This document shows positions 8,448 to 23,688 of a stretch of DNA of 42,435 nt, one piece after another. The notes under the pieces are model-generated. The model did no database searches. It was not told the DNA's origin and saw only the letters and a list, made by a program, of their open reading frames with translations. The translations under genes and the position numbers were made by a program. Each line of letters begins with the position of its first letter. The first letter of the stretch is position 1. Source of the DNA: an uncultured Flavobacteriales bacterium (lineage in GTDB: Bacteria; Bacteroidota; Bacteroidia; Flavobacteriales; Flavobacteriaceae); assembly GCA_913063255.1 (NCBI GenBank), contig CAJXYJ010000008.1, forward strand, positions 1 to 42,435, read 5' to 3'.

Positions 8448-9450
8448 ATCCATTTATAAATGCATTGATGCACATACTTGTGGGAATCCCGTTAGAGTTG
8501 TGACTACAGGTCGCCCAGATCTTTTGGGAGATTCAATGAGTGAGAAAAGGCAGCATTTTTTAAAAGAATACGATTGGATTCGGAAAGGGTTAATGTATGA
8601 ACCTAGGGGGCATGACATGATGAGTGGGAGCTTCTTTTTTGAACCACAATTCCCAGAAAATGACTTTGGAATTCTGTTTATTGAAACTTCTGGTTGTTTG
8701 CCTATGTGTGGACATGGAACCATTGGAGCGATTACAATAGCTATCGAAGAAGAGATAATAATACCAATTACTCATGGGAAAGTTAGAATGGAAACTCCTG
8801 CAGGATTAGTAGAAATAGAGTACCAACAAACCAATGGTAAAGTAGAATGGGTAAAACTAAAAAACGTGAAATCCTTTTTAGCTGCTGAAAACCTAACAGT
8901 AGAATGCCCTGAATTAGGAGAAATTTCTTTCGATGTTTCTTATGGAGGAAATTATTACGCTATTGTAGATCCACAGAAAAATTTTAGTGGAGTACAAGAT
9001 TTTACTGCTGGCAAATTAATTCAGTATTCCCAAATTGTAAGAAAGCGTATTAACGAAAAGTATCCGAATATGTTTGTCCATCCAAAGGATGAAACTATTA
9101 GAGATGTAAGTCATATGCAATGGACAGGAGATCCTATTGACTCAAATTCTTCTGGACGTAATGCGGTATTTTATGGAGACAAAGCTATCGATAGAAGCCC
9201 TTGTGGTACTGGAACTTCAGCAAGAATGGCGCAATTATATGCCAAAGGAAAACTTACCAAAGGAGAGGAGTTTATTCATGAAAGTTATATAGGTTCCACT
9301 TTTACAGGAAGAATAGAAGAAGAAACCGAAATGGATGGTGAAAAAGCGATAATTCCTAGCATACAAGGATGGGCAAAAATATATGGCTATAATACTATTT
9401 TAATTGATGATGATGACGATCCTTATGCACATGGATTTCAAGTGATTTGA
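8440..9450 (+). CDS. 4-hydroxyproline 2-epimerase (proline racemase family)
   Basis: It inverts C2 of trans-4-hydroxy-L-proline to give cis-4-hydroxy-D-proline. Both catalytic cysteines of the racemase/epimerase group are present: Cys90 in PMCGHGTIG and Cys255 in DRSPCGTGTS. The start is the ATG at 8440, overlapping the DUF885 stop by 8 bases; an upstream TTG at 8425 would add five residues and is less likely. Length from that start is 336, normal for the family. The Cys/Cys pair separates it from trans-3-hydroxyproline dehydratases. Proline racemase cannot be excluded from the catalytic residues alone, but the neighbouring dehydrogenase, deaminase and semialdehyde dehydrogenase favour hydroxyproline. 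Confidence 0.9.
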   Translation: MSKSIYKCIDAHTCGNPVRVVTTGRPDLLGDSMSEKRQHFLKEYDWIRKGLMYEPRGHDMMSGSFFFEPQFPENDFGILFIETSGCLPMCGHGTIGAITIAIEEEIIIPITHGKVRMETPAGLVEIEYQQTNGKVEWVKLKNVKSFLAAENLTVECPELGEISFDVSYGGNYYAIVDPQKNFSGVQDFTAGKLIQYSQIVRKRINEKYPNMFVHPKDETIRDVSHMQWTGDPIDSNSSGRNAVFYGDKAIDRSPCGTGTSARMAQLYAKGKLTKGEEFIHESYIGSTFTGRIEEETEMDGEKAIIPSIQGWAKIYGYNTILIDDDDDPYAHGFQVI

Positions 9451-9487
9451 TTTTTTGAATCAAATCATCCCGAACTCGTTTCGGGAT
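9443..9487 (+). repeat. Two adjoining inverted repeats after the epimerase gene
   Basis: The first repeat has perfect 10-bp arms TGATTTGATT (9443-9452) and AATCAAATCA (9458-9467) and includes the stop codon. The second has perfect 8-bp arms ATCCCGAA (9467-9474) and TTCGGGAT (9480-9487) around CTCGT. The second resembles short REP-like palindromes that I associate with flavobacterial genomes. Lack of a T-tract argues against a simple terminator; it may stabilise or partly attenuate the operon message. Confidence 0.6.
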
Positions 9488-9539
9488 CTCATATAACAAA
9501 TAAATAATTATGTTTTGAATAAAATTCAGAATAAAAAAA

Positions 9540-10787
9540 ATGAGTAAAGAAGTTATCATTATTGGAGGTGGAATTATTGGCTTGTGCTCTGCATATTACC
9601 TTCAGAAAGAGGGACATCAGGTAACAGTTATCGATAAAGGGGATATGTCCTCTGGAGCTTCCTTTGTAAATGCGGGATATATTACACCTAGTCACATTAT
9701 TCCTTTAGCAGCTCCAGGTATGATCACCAAAGGAATTAAATGGATGCTTAATCCATCGAGCCCCTTTTATATAAAGCCACGTTTGGACAAATATTTTTTG
9801 CAATGGTCCTTAAATTTTAAAAAATCTGCTACTGCTTCAAAAGTTGAAAAAGCCATTCCTGTGATTAAGGATATCAATATATTAGGCCGTGAGTTATATA
9901 AAGAAATTAAGTCTTCTGGAGATATTAATTTTCATTATGAAAGAAAAGGACTTTTAATGCTTTACAAAACGGATAAAGCGGGCGAAGAAGAATGGGAAGT
10001 TGGTCAACGAGCCATTAAAGAAGGCTTAAATGTAAAAAATATTACTGCTGAAGAAGTTAGAAAAATGGAGCCAAATGCAAATATAGATTGCAAAGGAGCT
10101 GTTTATTTCGATTCCGATGCTCATATGACTCCCAAAGAGTTTATGACAGAAATGTTATCCTATTTAAAAGCGAAAGGAGTTACAATTTATAAAAATGAGA
10201 CCGTTCAAGACTTACTAGTTTCTGGAAGTAAAATTCAGGAAGTGGTAACTTCGAATAGAACCTTAAAAACAGATGAAGTTATTCTAGCTGCAGGTTCATG
10301 GAGTCCCTTAATCACTAAAAAATTAGGAATTAAAATTCCAATCCAAGCTGGAAAAGGCTATCGTATTAATGTGGAAAGAGAAACAGGGATTACGATACCT
10401 GCTATTTTAGTTGAAGCCAAAGTTGCGGTAACCCCAATGAATGGATTTACACGTTTTGCAGGAACAATGGAAATAGCTGGTATTAACAATAATATCAACC
10501 CAGTTAGAGTAAATGCCATTAGTAAAGCTGCTTCCGATTATTATAAGGATGTTGAAATAAATTCCAAAGAAATTGGAGATGCTGCTTGCGGATTACGTCC
10601 CTGTACGCCTGATGGTTTGCCTTATATTGGAAGAGTAAATCAGTATAAAAACCTCACGATTGCAACTGGACATGCTATGATGGGTTGGAGTTGTGGACCT
10701 TCAACAGGTAAATTGGTTTCTGAAATTATTTCAGACAAAAAAACTTCCTTAAATTTAGATCCTTTTCATCCCGATAGAACCTTTTAA
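9540..10787 (+). CDS. FAD-dependent D-amino acid (cis-4-hydroxy-D-proline) dehydrogenase
   Basis: A DAO/DadA-type flavoprotein of 415 residues. The N-terminal Rossmann motif IIIGGGIIGLCSAYYL (Gly9, Gly11, Gly14) binds FAD; a conserved GASFVNAGYITP follows, and the C-terminal part has GLRPCTPDGLPYIGR and GHAMMGWSCGPSTG, typical of the family. It should oxidise cis-4-hydroxy-D-proline to delta1-pyrroline-4-hydroxy-2-carboxylate, passing electrons to the respiratory chain or to O2. It lies between the epimerase and the aminopeptidase gene, 2 bases before the latter. A broader D-amino acid dehydrogenase is possible; the context favours hydroxyproline. Confidence 0.88.
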   Translation: MSKEVIIIGGGIIGLCSAYYLQKEGHQVTVIDKGDMSSGASFVNAGYITPSHIIPLAAPGMITKGIKWMLNPSSPFYIKPRLDKYFLQWSLNFKKSATASKVEKAIPVIKDINILGRELYKEIKSSGDINFHYERKGLLMLYKTDKAGEEEWEVGQRAIKEGLNVKNITAEEVRKMEPNANIDCKGAVYFDSDAHMTPKEFMTEMLSYLKAKGVTIYKNETVQDLLVSGSKIQEVVTSNRTLKTDEVILAAGSWSPLITKKLGIKIPIQAGKGYRINVERETGITIPAILVEAKVAVTPMNGFTRFAGTMEIAGINNNINPVRVNAISKAASDYYKDVEINSKEIGDAACGLRPCTPDGLPYIGRVNQYKNLTIATGHAMMGWSCGPSTGKLVSEIISDKKTSLNLDPFHPDRTF

Positions 10788-10788
10788 T

Positions 10789-12084
10789 ATGCGTTATACT
10801 ACTATTCCAAATTCCTTATTTGTAAAAAATAGAAAGAATTTTGTTTCAGAAATGAAAGAAAATACGATTGCTATTCTAACCTCTAATGATGTAAAACATA
10901 ATAATGCAGACGACGTCATGTCGTTTACACAAAACAATGACCTTTTTTATCTCTCAGGAATTGATCAAGAAGAATCTATATTAGTATTATATCCAGATGC
11001 CTATAAAGAAGATAATAGGGAAATACTATTCATAAAAGAAACGAATGAAACCATAAAAATTTGGGATGGAGAAAAACTAACAAAAGAACAAGCTTCTAAA
11101 GTATCAGGAATAGCAAGAGTAGAATGGATTCAGGATTTTGAAATGATTTTACAATACATGGCTTTTGAAGCAGATGGATTTTATTTAGGACATAATGAGC
11201 ATTTGAAAAGAGTTACAAAAGACCAGGAAACTCAGCAAGATAGAATGATAAAATGGTGTAAAGAAAAATATCCTTTACACGAATATTATAGAGCAGCAAA
11301 AATTACTAGAACCTTACGCCCAATTAAATCGGATGAAGAAATTGAATTGATGCAAAAAGCTGCGAATATAAGTGTAAAAGGGTTTCATAGAGCCCTAAAT
11401 GCAGTACAACCTAAAGCGATGGAATATGAAATTGAAGCAGAATTAATCTATACATTAACAAAAAATGGAGCGACTAGGCATGCTTTTAAACCCATAGTAG
11501 CATCTGGTAAAAATGCCTGTGCCTTGCATTATAATACTAACGATGCAGAATGTAAGGATGGCGATATGATTCTTCTCGATTTTGGGGTTTGTTATGCCAA
11601 TTACAATAGTGATACTACGCGATGTTTTCCTGTAAATGGGAAGTTTTCTGAACGGCAAAAAGAAGTCTACACCTCTGTTTTGCATTGTTTAAAAGAAGGG
11701 GCTAAATTATTAAAACCAGGGGTTGTTTCTTCGGAATATGAAACTCAAATGGCATTATTAATAGAAATTGAATTAATAAAATTAGGCTTGTTAAATACGG
11801 ATGAGGTTGCAAAACAAGATCCAAAGAAACCGTTGTATAAAAAATATTTTATGCACGGAACCGCCCATCACATAGGTTTAGATGTTCATGATGTAGGCTT
11901 GTATTCTCGACCTTTTGAGGCTAGAATGGTGCTAACCTGCGAGCCAGGAATTTACATTCCAGAAGAAGGGATTGGATGTCGTTTAGAAAACGTTTATCTA
12001 CTTACAGAAGATGGTAATATCAACTTAACAAAAGCAATGCCTATTGAAATAGAAGATATTGAAGCCCTTATGAAAAAGGATTAA
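10789..12084 (+). CDS. Xaa-Pro aminopeptidase (M24B, aminopeptidase P)
   Basis: It releases the N-terminal residue from peptides with Pro (or Hyp) in position 2. The N-terminal creatinase-like domain (about 1-175) precedes a pita-bread catalytic domain with the five metal ligands in order: Asp264 in LLDFGV, Asp275 in NSDTTR, His360 in GTAHHIGLDVHD, Glu385 in CEPGIY and Glu400 in CRLENV. There is no signal peptide, so it is cytoplasmic. Length (431) is normal. It is the last gene of the hydroxyproline operon, where it fits the job of freeing imino acids from short imported peptides. Its stop lies one base from the stop of the convergent S37 gene. Confidence 0.9.
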   Translation: MRYTTIPNSLFVKNRKNFVSEMKENTIAILTSNDVKHNNADDVMSFTQNNDLFYLSGIDQEESILVLYPDAYKEDNREILFIKETNETIKIWDGEKLTKEQASKVSGIARVEWIQDFEMILQYMAFEADGFYLGHNEHLKRVTKDQETQQDRMIKWCKEKYPLHEYYRAAKITRTLRPIKSDEEIELMQKAANISVKGFHRALNAVQPKAMEYEIEAELIYTLTKNGATRHAFKPIVASGKNACALHYNTNDAECKDGDMILLDFGVCYANYNSDTTRCFPVNGKFSERQKEVYTSVLHCLKEGAKLLKPGVVSSEYETQMALLIEIELIKLGLLNTDEVAKQDPKKPLYKKYFMHGTAHHIGLDVHDVGLYSRPFEARMVLTCEPGIYIPEEGIGCRLENVYLLTEDGNINLTKAMPIEIEDIEALMKKD

Positions 12085-12085
12085 T

Positions 12086-13423
12086 TTATTTTTTTAACCA
12101 ACCATCAATTATCGAGTACATCTCTTTTTGTTCCTCGTTATTAAAACTTTTTATTCTTGTAGTATGACTACCTTTCGATTTTACAAACTTGTACATCTCT
12201 CGTTGCTCGGCAGTAGCACTTAAGTCAACTGCAGTAGCACTCCAAGCATCGTATTCTCCATAAATAAACATTATTTTTTCTGCTGAATTATCTAGATAGG
12301 ATTTAATCTCTTGCATTGGTTTTAGATCGTATTCTTTTGAAATTCCTTCTGGAAATGCCCATTCAAACTTATATACTTCTTCTGTATTTAAATATTGTTT
12401 AAATGGAGCCGTTTCATAACCATAAATACCTTGTTGGGTTAAAGCTGCCCAAAAATAAGGTTGTAAGTCATCCACAGATTTAGTTTCAAAAAAGCCATAA
12501 CCTACTACATTAATAAGATGCTTATAAATTTCTTGAGGTGTAGCATTTTTAGATGGAATATCTTCCGTTTTATTACCCCATTGCCAAAAAGCAAAAGAAT
12601 ATTCTAAGATGGTATAATCGATGGCTTTTTCTTCTCCAAACTCCCAAGACATATGATGTTCCTTAGCAGTGTCTTTTAATATTTCTAATAGACTTGCTCT
12701 GTTTTCAAAACATAAATTTTGAAACTGTTTTATTTTTTCTCGTTCTTCTTTTGTTCCTACATTTTCTAGAAATTCATAGACTCTAGGGTCTTCTCTTTGA
12801 TAGTTTAATGGTCCTACATAACAAACAGAGGCATCCACATTATCTGGAAAAAAATTACGGTGTGCCATCGTTGTTTGACAACCTTTAGAAATTCCGGTAG
12901 TGATAAATTTAGAATTTGGATAAATCGCATTACGAATCGCATCTATGATGATCACTTGATCTTTTGCTGCATTTTCAATCGTTAATGTATTCCAGTCAAT
13001 TTCTTCTGGTTTTGAATTATTGAAATAACGGTGTTCTATGGTAAGCTGATTGGCTTCATAGTGATTGGCTAATTCTCCGGCTTTTTCAGAATAAATACTA
13101 TAACCTTGTAATTCAACAAAAACTGGCTTTTGAGGATTTTCATATCCTAGGAAAACACGTTGTTTGAAAGTTCCTTTACTTAGATCTTCATGGTCTATAG
13201 GTTGTTCGAACCAAATCTCATAATTGTTGTCGAAATGACTCACAGAGGCTCTTTTTTCAATACTAATAACAGCTTCCATAGAAGCTAGTTTTTCAAAAAT
13301 AGAAGTATCAGTTTCAATTGAAACAGAAGTGCTTGCTTTAGAAGTAATAGCTTTTTGTGCAATACTGAAGTTAATAGAGAAAACTATTGCAATAAATAGA
13401 CAAATGGATTTAATCAGTTTCAT
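12086..13423 (-). CDS. Secreted S37-type prolyl tripeptidyl aminopeptidase-like peptidase
   Basis: It has a signal peptide (MKLIKSICLFIAIVFSINFSIAQ). The mature serine-hydrolase domain matches the PS-10/S37 family: IWFEQPIDHEDLSKGTFKQR, the EHRYFNNSKPEEIDW block, nucleophile Ser179 in GISKGCQT, then an Asp in YGEYDAWSA and a His in KGSHTTRI. Characterised members release tri- or tetrapeptides after proline, which suits collagen-like Gly-X-Pro repeats; that specificity is family knowledge and not shown here. The second Gly of the usual nucleophile elbow is followed by Cys (GISKGC) where many relatives have Gly. It is the last gene of the minus-strand sugar/hydroxylysine operon. S28 family membership is the alternative. 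Confidence 0.78.
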   Translation of the reverse strand: MKLIKSICLFIAIVFSINFSIAQKAITSKASTSVSIETDTSIFEKLASMEAVISIEKRASVSHFDNNYEIWFEQPIDHEDLSKGTFKQRVFLGYENPQKPVFVELQGYSIYSEKAGELANHYEANQLTIEHRYFNNSKPEEIDWNTLTIENAAKDQVIIIDAIRNAIYPNSKFITTGISKGCQTTMAHRNFFPDNVDASVCYVGPLNYQREDPRVYEFLENVGTKEEREKIKQFQNLCFENRASLLEILKDTAKEHHMSWEFGEEKAIDYTILEYSFAFWQWGNKTEDIPSKNATPQEIYKHLINVVGYGFFETKSVDDLQPYFWAALTQQGIYGYETAPFKQYLNTEEVYKFEWAFPEGISKEYDLKPMQEIKSYLDNSAEKIMFIYGEYDAWSATAVDLSATAEQREMYKFVKSKGSHTTRIKSFNNEEQKEMYSIIDGWLKK

Positions 13424-13454
13424 AATTTTAGATTTCTTATTTTATTAATAAAAG

Positions 13455-13886
13455 TTAACAGGACATATCGGCAACGATTTTCCATTCGCCATCTATTTTC
13501 TTAAAGATGATTATAAAGACTCCATTAGCATCGCCAACTCTCCTTTTTAAATGATATTCCCCCATTACCCAATAACTTCCTTCATCAATTTTTGAGATGT
13601 CGTTAATTGTAAAATTTAAGGTTCCAGAATGTTCTTTTGTTGGATATCCCTTTTTATAATTGTCTAATGTTTGTTGCCAACCTTTGGTTAGTCCACTACT
13701 CCCATAAAATTTTAAAGAGTCACTTTTCCAATAGCCTTGCATAAATCCTTCTAAGTCATTATTAGACCATGCTTTTTCTTGCAAGTCCATTACCGATAAT
13801 ATTGCTGCTTTATCTTCTTTTTCTGAAGACTGAGAATTTCCTATTGCAAAGGAAATTAAACAAAATACAAGTATGATTTTTTTCAT
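13455..13886 (-). CDS. Secreted NTF2-like (SnoaL/DUF4440) protein
   Basis: A 143-residue protein with a signal peptide (MKKIILVFCLISFAIGNSQ) and a single NTF2-like cone domain. Visible are the helix IQ/LSVMDLQEKAWSNNDLEGFMQGYW, a GSSGLTKGWQQTLDNYKKGYP segment and the closing FKKIDGEWKIVADMS strand, all characteristic of DUF4440/SnoaL-like proteins. Catalytic function is unknown, and such domains can be enzymes or binding proteins. It sits between the symporter (30-base gap) and the S37 peptidase (31-base gap) and is probably cotranscribed with both. Confidence 0.78.
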   Translation of the reverse strand: MKKIILVFCLISFAIGNSQSSEKEDKAAILSVMDLQEKAWSNNDLEGFMQGYWKSDSLKFYGSSGLTKGWQQTLDNYKKGYPTKEHSGTLNFTINDISKIDEGSYWVMGEYHLKRRVGDANGVFIIIFKKIDGEWKIVADMSC

Positions 13887-13916
13887 GAATTACAATTTTG
13901 ATAAATATAATATTTC

Positions 13917-15503
13917 TTAAGCAAAATAAATATAGATTGCAATTACGATTAAGCAAATAGCAATACCTACACTTTTTAAATGTTTCCAAGGTGTAATATC
14001 CACTTGTTTGGTATAAGTAAGTGAAAAAGCTTCTTTACGTGGATAAAACTTCCCAATAAGTAGCATAATTAATACATTCACTACAAATAATAATGCCATC
14101 ACGTGTAAAAAATGAGGGTAGTTTTCTTCACCAACGACAAATGGTTTTAAAACAAACTGACTTATACTATACAATACTGTTCCTGAGATTATAGCAATTT
14201 TTGCTGCTATTGCAGGTACATATTTTGTTAAATAACCAACAATTATTATCGTTAAAATAGGAATGCTATAACAACCATTAACTTCTTGTAAATAGCCAAA
14301 TAAGCCATCTGGAGCTTTTGCAATTAATGGAGCGATACACATCGAAATTATTGCGAGAATAATACCGAAACGTTTTCCAGCGTTTACAGTTTCTTTTTCA
14401 GTTGCATTGGTTTTAAAATGACTTTTGTAAATATCCACACCAAATAAAGTTACAGAACTATTTAAGGCAGAATTAAAGGAACTTAATATCGCACCAAATA
14501 AAACTGCAGCAAAAAACCCAACCAAAGCGGTAGGTAATACTTTTGAAACTAACATCGGATAAGCTTCGTCTGGATTTTCAATTTGATTCCCAAACATATG
14601 GAAGGCTATTACACCTGGCAATACTACAATTAAGGGACCAAGAATTTTTATGAAAGAGGCTAATAATAATCCTTTTTGTCCTTCTTTTAAATTTTTTGCT
14701 CCTAAGGCTCGTTGTATAATAGCTTGATTGGTTCCCCAATAAAATAATTGAACCAACATCATTCCAGTGAAAATTGTAGCAAAAGGGATGGACGATTCTG
14801 GACCTCCCATCGATTTAAATTTTTCTGGGTTACTCGTAATTAATGTAGAAAATCCTTCAGAAATACTTCCGTCTCCAATAGCCATTAATCCAAATATTGG
14901 AATTAACATTCCTCCAATTAATAAACCTACTGCATTAATCGTATCTGAAACAGCAACTGCTTTTAATCCTCCTAAAATGGCATATAAAGAACCGATAATT
15001 CCAATAGACCAAACGGTAATCCATAAAGCAGTTGTTTTTGAAACCCCTAGTAGCGTTGGAATTTCAAACATATTACTAATTGCCAATGCCCCTGAATACA
15101 ATACAATGGGCAATAATACAATCGCATAGCCACTTAAAAATAAAGCCGAAGTAATAGATTTAGTGGTTTTGTCATAACGGTTTTCTAAAAATTGAGGGAT
15201 GGTGGTAATTCCGCCTTTTAAATAACGAGGTAATAAAAACACCGCTGTTACTACCATTGCAATTGCTGCTAATGTTTCCCATGCCATTACTAAAATTCCA
15301 TCTTTAAAAGCAGCGCCATTTAACCCCACGATTTGTTCTGTAGAGAGGTTGGTTAATAATAAAGATCCAGCAATAACAACCCCTGTTAAACTTCTACCTC
15401 CTAAAAAGTAGCCGTCTGCAGAAGCTTCATTCGTTTTTCTACTTTTTAAATAGGAAATAATTCCGACGAGTAATGTGAATCCAATAAAAGCTAAAATTTG
15501 CAT
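13917..15503 (-). CDS. Sodium:solute symporter (SSS family), sugar-type
   Basis: A 528-residue, very hydrophobic protein with about 13-14 membrane helices and the sodium/sugar symporter pattern: YFLGGRSLTGVVIAGSLLLTNLS near the N-terminus, an AWETLAAIAMV helix, and a long FNSALNSSVTLFGVDIYK segment. It should carry a solute across the inner membrane with Na+. Its ATG lies 4 bases after the beta-galactosidase stop, which favours galactose or glucose released by the two glycosidases as substrate. Uptake of hydroxylysine or its glycoside cannot be excluded. Confidence 0.85.
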   Translation of the reverse strand: MQILAFIGFTLLVGIISYLKSRKTNEASADGYFLGGRSLTGVVIAGSLLLTNLSTEQIVGLNGAAFKDGILVMAWETLAAIAMVVTAVFLLPRYLKGGITTIPQFLENRYDKTTKSITSALFLSGYAIVLLPIVLYSGALAISNMFEIPTLLGVSKTTALWITVWSIGIIGSLYAILGGLKAVAVSDTINAVGLLIGGMLIPIFGLMAIGDGSISEGFSTLITSNPEKFKSMGGPESSIPFATIFTGMMLVQLFYWGTNQAIIQRALGAKNLKEGQKGLLLASFIKILGPLIVVLPGVIAFHMFGNQIENPDEAYPMLVSKVLPTALVGFFAAVLFGAILSSFNSALNSSVTLFGVDIYKSHFKTNATEKETVNAGKRFGIILAIISMCIAPLIAKAPDGLFGYLQEVNGCYSIPILTIIIVGYLTKYVPAIAAKIAIISGTVLYSISQFVLKPFVVGEENYPHFLHVMALLFVVNVLIMLLIGKFYPRKEAFSLTYTKQVDITPWKHLKSVGIAICLIVIAIYIYFA

Positions 15504-15506
15504 AGG

Positions 15507-21672
<6,166 letters not shown>

Positions 21673-23688
21673 TTAATCGTTCATTAAAAGCATTATTATA
21701 TGTGCAGCACTCCAACTAAAATTTTGTGCATTTAAACCCTCGCCTGTAATAGGGTGGTAATTTTCTCTAATTGACTTTCCTTTACCTAGAACACCTTCAG
21801 CGCCTTTGAGTATTTGAATTGTTGCTTTATCTGCATCTTCATTAAATCCATAATTTCTCAATCCTTTTACGCCAAAATAAGCTTGGTCTAACCAGTTAGG
21901 ACCCCTCCAATATCCTTTTAATGGATTGAACTTTTCATGGTCAGCGCTCATGGTTTGAAAAGGTACTTTAGTATAAAACTTTTCAGGATTCATCATTTTG
22001 TTTTTTACGGCTTCTGCTTGTTCTTGAGTTGCTGCATTTGCCCAAAGCGCTGTCCATCCTTCACTACCCTCTCCTTTAATAAATGTATCACCTTCAAGAT
22101 TTGTGTCATAAAACCAACCGTCATTTGCATCGTAAAATTGAGATTGAATACGAACCTTTAAATCTTTAGCTTCATTTTCATATTTAGCAGCCTCCTCATG
22201 AAGTTGAAGTGCTTCTGCTAAGGTAGAAAGGTACAATTTCTCAGCATAGAGATAAGCGTTTAAATCTACACTTTCTTGATCTAAGGAATAGGCTCCATCT
22301 GAATTTTTAAGAATTTTAGAATCATCAAATCGGATGGCATTGTCCATACCACTTTCCCATTTAGCAGCAATTAAACTACCATCTGTTGAACCATATTCGC
22401 ACAAACCATCTTGATCATGATCACGTTTGGCGTACCACCATTCGTGATATTTTTTTAGTTTGGGATACATATATTCTATAAAAGCCAAATCCTTGTCTTT
22501 TTCATAAATTTTAATCACAGCCCAAGCAGATAGAGGAGGTTTGGTGTCTCGATAATTATGTTTTTCTATGGTAGTGTCTCTAAAAACACAATCGGCAACA
22601 AAACCATCTTTATTTTGAAACTCGAACATGAGTTTCATTTGTTTCTTAGCTAATTCTGTGTTGTAATAAGAAAGACCTGCCGCGTGTTTCCAAGAATCCC
22701 AGGACCAAAATCCATGAAACCATTTATAATGATAACTTGGAAAAAGTCCTTCATGTTTTATTTCTCCAGCAGGGATTCGCCAATTATTTTGTAAAGTAAG
22801 GCTTGCTTTTGCTAACACTTCGGAATATATAGAGTCTGAAAATTGATTTATTTTATTGGAAATCAATGATTTTAATTCTGAATTTTTTTCAAATTTCCGA
22901 GCATCTAATACCGAATCGAAAGCGATTGTTTTTAAGATTTCCTGTTCCTCTTGCCAAGAATATTCAGGAAAAATAAAGGTTTGAGAAATATTAATTTCTT
23001 TAGTCTCATTTGGCTTTAATTGTATTGTTTCAGCTACGGTACTATAAATACTATCGGAATTCCTGATTACTGTTCCTTTTTCAAAAATAATATGTCCTAC
23101 TGCTTCGCTTTTAGCAGATTTAATTTTTAACTGATTGCCATTAGAAGAAAAGCTTAATTCCTCTGCAAATGTTGCTTGACACTTCCATCCCAAAGAAATC
23201 TCTATTGGAAGTTCACTATCATTTGTAATTGTAGATTTTATAAGTGCTGTATGCCCCGAACTGTATACGAGCTCTTGTTTTAGGCTTATAGTTTTAGATT
23301 TAAAAACCTGTTTTAAATGACTATTAAAGCTTTCACATTCTGTAGTAGTCCATGTAATGTCTTGATTATTTTCGTTCTTTATTAAAAGTTTTGAAAGCGA
23401 AGGGCTAATCCAAACACCATTTTGTTGTGTCATTAAAAAAGGTCCAGAAAAACCACCATAATTTACAATAGAATCTGGAAAACTATAAGCAAACCAAGCG
23501 CCTTGATCGGAAAACATCAGCCCATTTTTATCTTTAGAATTCTTCGGGCTAATCCTATAATCTAGTATGTTTTTACTAAACTTTAGAGGATCTATTTGTT
23601 CTTCATTATTTGTAGAATCTGTTTCGTTTTTACAACCAAAACAAATTACAGATAGAGATATTATTAAATATTGAAATGTCTTATTCAT
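21673..23688 (-). CDS. GH63/trehalase-like alpha-glucosidase lipoprotein
   Basis: A 671-residue exported enzyme with a lipobox (SVICFGCKNE, Cys19). An N-terminal beta-sandwich (about 30-290) precedes an (alpha/alpha)6 barrel. Barrel motifs match the bacterial GH63/YgjK group: WFHGFWSWDSWKHA (323-336), KWESGMDNAIRFD (443-455, catalytic acid probably Asp449), ENYHPITGEG (642-651, base probably here) and NFSWSAAH near the end. Eukaryotic GH63 trims glucose from N-glycans; the bacterial YgjK enzyme has been linked to Glc-alpha-1,2-Gal, which is the collagen disaccharide (recollection of the literature). Its start overlaps the epimerase stop by 8 bases, and its stop abuts the fusion start (TAAATG). 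Confidence 0.83.
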   Translation of the reverse strand: MNKTFQYLIISLSVICFGCKNETDSTNNEEQIDPLKFSKNILDYRISPKNSKDKNGLMFSDQGAWFAYSFPDSIVNYGGFSGPFLMTQQNGVWISPSLSKLLIKNENNQDITWTTTECESFNSHLKQVFKSKTISLKQELVYSSGHTALIKSTITNDSELPIEISLGWKCQATFAEELSFSSNGNQLKIKSAKSEAVGHIIFEKGTVIRNSDSIYSTVAETIQLKPNETKEINISQTFIFPEYSWQEEQEILKTIAFDSVLDARKFEKNSELKSLISNKINQFSDSIYSEVLAKASLTLQNNWRIPAGEIKHEGLFPSYHYKWFHGFWSWDSWKHAAGLSYYNTELAKKQMKLMFEFQNKDGFVADCVFRDTTIEKHNYRDTKPPLSAWAVIKIYEKDKDLAFIEYMYPKLKKYHEWWYAKRDHDQDGLCEYGSTDGSLIAAKWESGMDNAIRFDDSKILKNSDGAYSLDQESVDLNAYLYAEKLYLSTLAEALQLHEEAAKYENEAKDLKVRIQSQFYDANDGWFYDTNLEGDTFIKGEGSEGWTALWANAATQEQAEAVKNKMMNPEKFYTKVPFQTMSADHEKFNPLKGYWRGPNWLDQAYFGVKGLRNYGFNEDADKATIQILKGAEGVLGKGKSIRENYHPITGEGLNAQNFSWSAAHIIMLLMND

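Noticed and set aside
14767-15129. Plus-strand ORF opposite the symporter gene
   Set aside because: Antisense to a well-supported membrane protein and with no family resemblance; a shadow of coding bias.
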